From: an uncultured Eubacteriales bacterium | GTDB taxonomy: Bacteria; Bacillota; Clostridia; Lachnospirales; Lachnospiraceae | Length of the DNA stretch: 23,714 bases | Assembly: GCA_900549105.1 (NCBI GenBank) | Contig: URND01000034.1 | Location: 1-23,714 of the forward strand | Direction: 5' to 3' | Shown here: positions 23,647-23,714 of the stretch, in pieces | Position numbering within the stretch: the first letter of the stretch is position 1 | Layout of the letters: each line of letters begins with the position of its first letter | Program-made: the position numbers and the translations under genes | Notes under the pieces: model-generated | The model's input: only the letters and a program-made list of their open reading frames with translations | Databases searched by the model: none | Told to the model about the DNA's origin: nothing

Positions 23647-23714
23647 ATGAAAATCAGGTGTGAAAAAATAGCGGCAGTGATGATGGCGGCAGCTTTGAGC
23701 ATTTCTCTGCTCGG
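23647..23714 (+). CDS. Start of a secreted protein (partial, cut by window end)
   Basis: ATG 23647 follows AAAGGAG by about 11 nt. The 22 visible residues (MKIRCEKIAAVMMAAALSIS and on) have a basic start and a hydrophobic Ala-rich core, as in a signal peptide. It is divergent from the two-component operon and is a likely target of that system. The mature domain is not in the window. Confidence 0.7.
   Translation, partial: MKIRCEKIAAVMMAAALSISLL

Overview
The window looks like a chromosomal segment of a low-to-moderate-GC, anaerobic Gram-positive of the class Clostridia, probably Lachnospiraceae. This is inferred from family content: a flavodiiron protein fused to flavin reductase and rubredoxin-like domains, a PD-(D/E)XK 'transposase-type' nuclease with a heptad tail, WYL and ClbS/DfsB proteins, strong AGGAGG-type ribosome sites and occasional TTG/GTG starts. 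No 16S sequence is present to fix the genus. Gene density is high and most genes are on the + strand.

Layout. 1-2166: 3' end of an unknown gene, a frameshifted secreted DNA/RNA non-specific endonuclease, and a membrane protein with a propeller-like ectodomain and a strongly basic cytoplasmic tail. 2202-3721: a WYL regulator and a ClbS/DfsB protein with a perfect palindrome between them. 3728-4520 (- strand): terminator, tRNA-Leu(CAG), its promoter, and a cyclophilin with its promoter. 4530-8746: an apparent operon of a TPR protein, glycerol kinase, sirtuin and monoacylglycerol-lipase-like hydrolase, driven by a near-consensus promoter that contains an inverted repeat. 8743-10942: a separately promoted membrane protein that looks like a catalytically degenerate histidine kinase, ending in a terminator. 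10965-13347: a zinc-ribbon membrane protein and a tandem TPM-domain protein, resembling the YdjG/YdjH pair of the Bacillus Psp-like envelope stress system. 13375-15293: the multidomain flavodiiron protein and a bidirectional terminator. 15308-16905: nicotinate phosphoribosyltransferase (- strand), divergent from clpB. 16930-19565: clpB and its terminator. 19618-21657: a PD-(D/E)XK nuclease/transposase-family protein with an in-frame 21-bp repeat, then a DMT/EamA transporter. 21670-23501 (- strand): a two-component system, divergent from the start of a secreted protein cut by the window end.

Themes. Several loci concern stress at the envelope or from oxidants: the YdjGH-like pair, the degenerate kinase, the flavodiiron protein, ClpB and the two-component system. 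Two loci use NAD metabolism (sirtuin; nicotinate salvage), and the lipase plus glycerol kinase could process lipid-derived glycerol. The observations most worth checking are the degenerate kinase, the YdjGH-like pair with duplicated TPM domain, the WYL/ClbS palindrome, the net 8-nt frameshift in the nuclease, and the candidate operators at the clpB, TPR-glpK and two-component promoters. I found no CRISPR array, insertion-sequence ends, prophage, rRNA or riboswitch.
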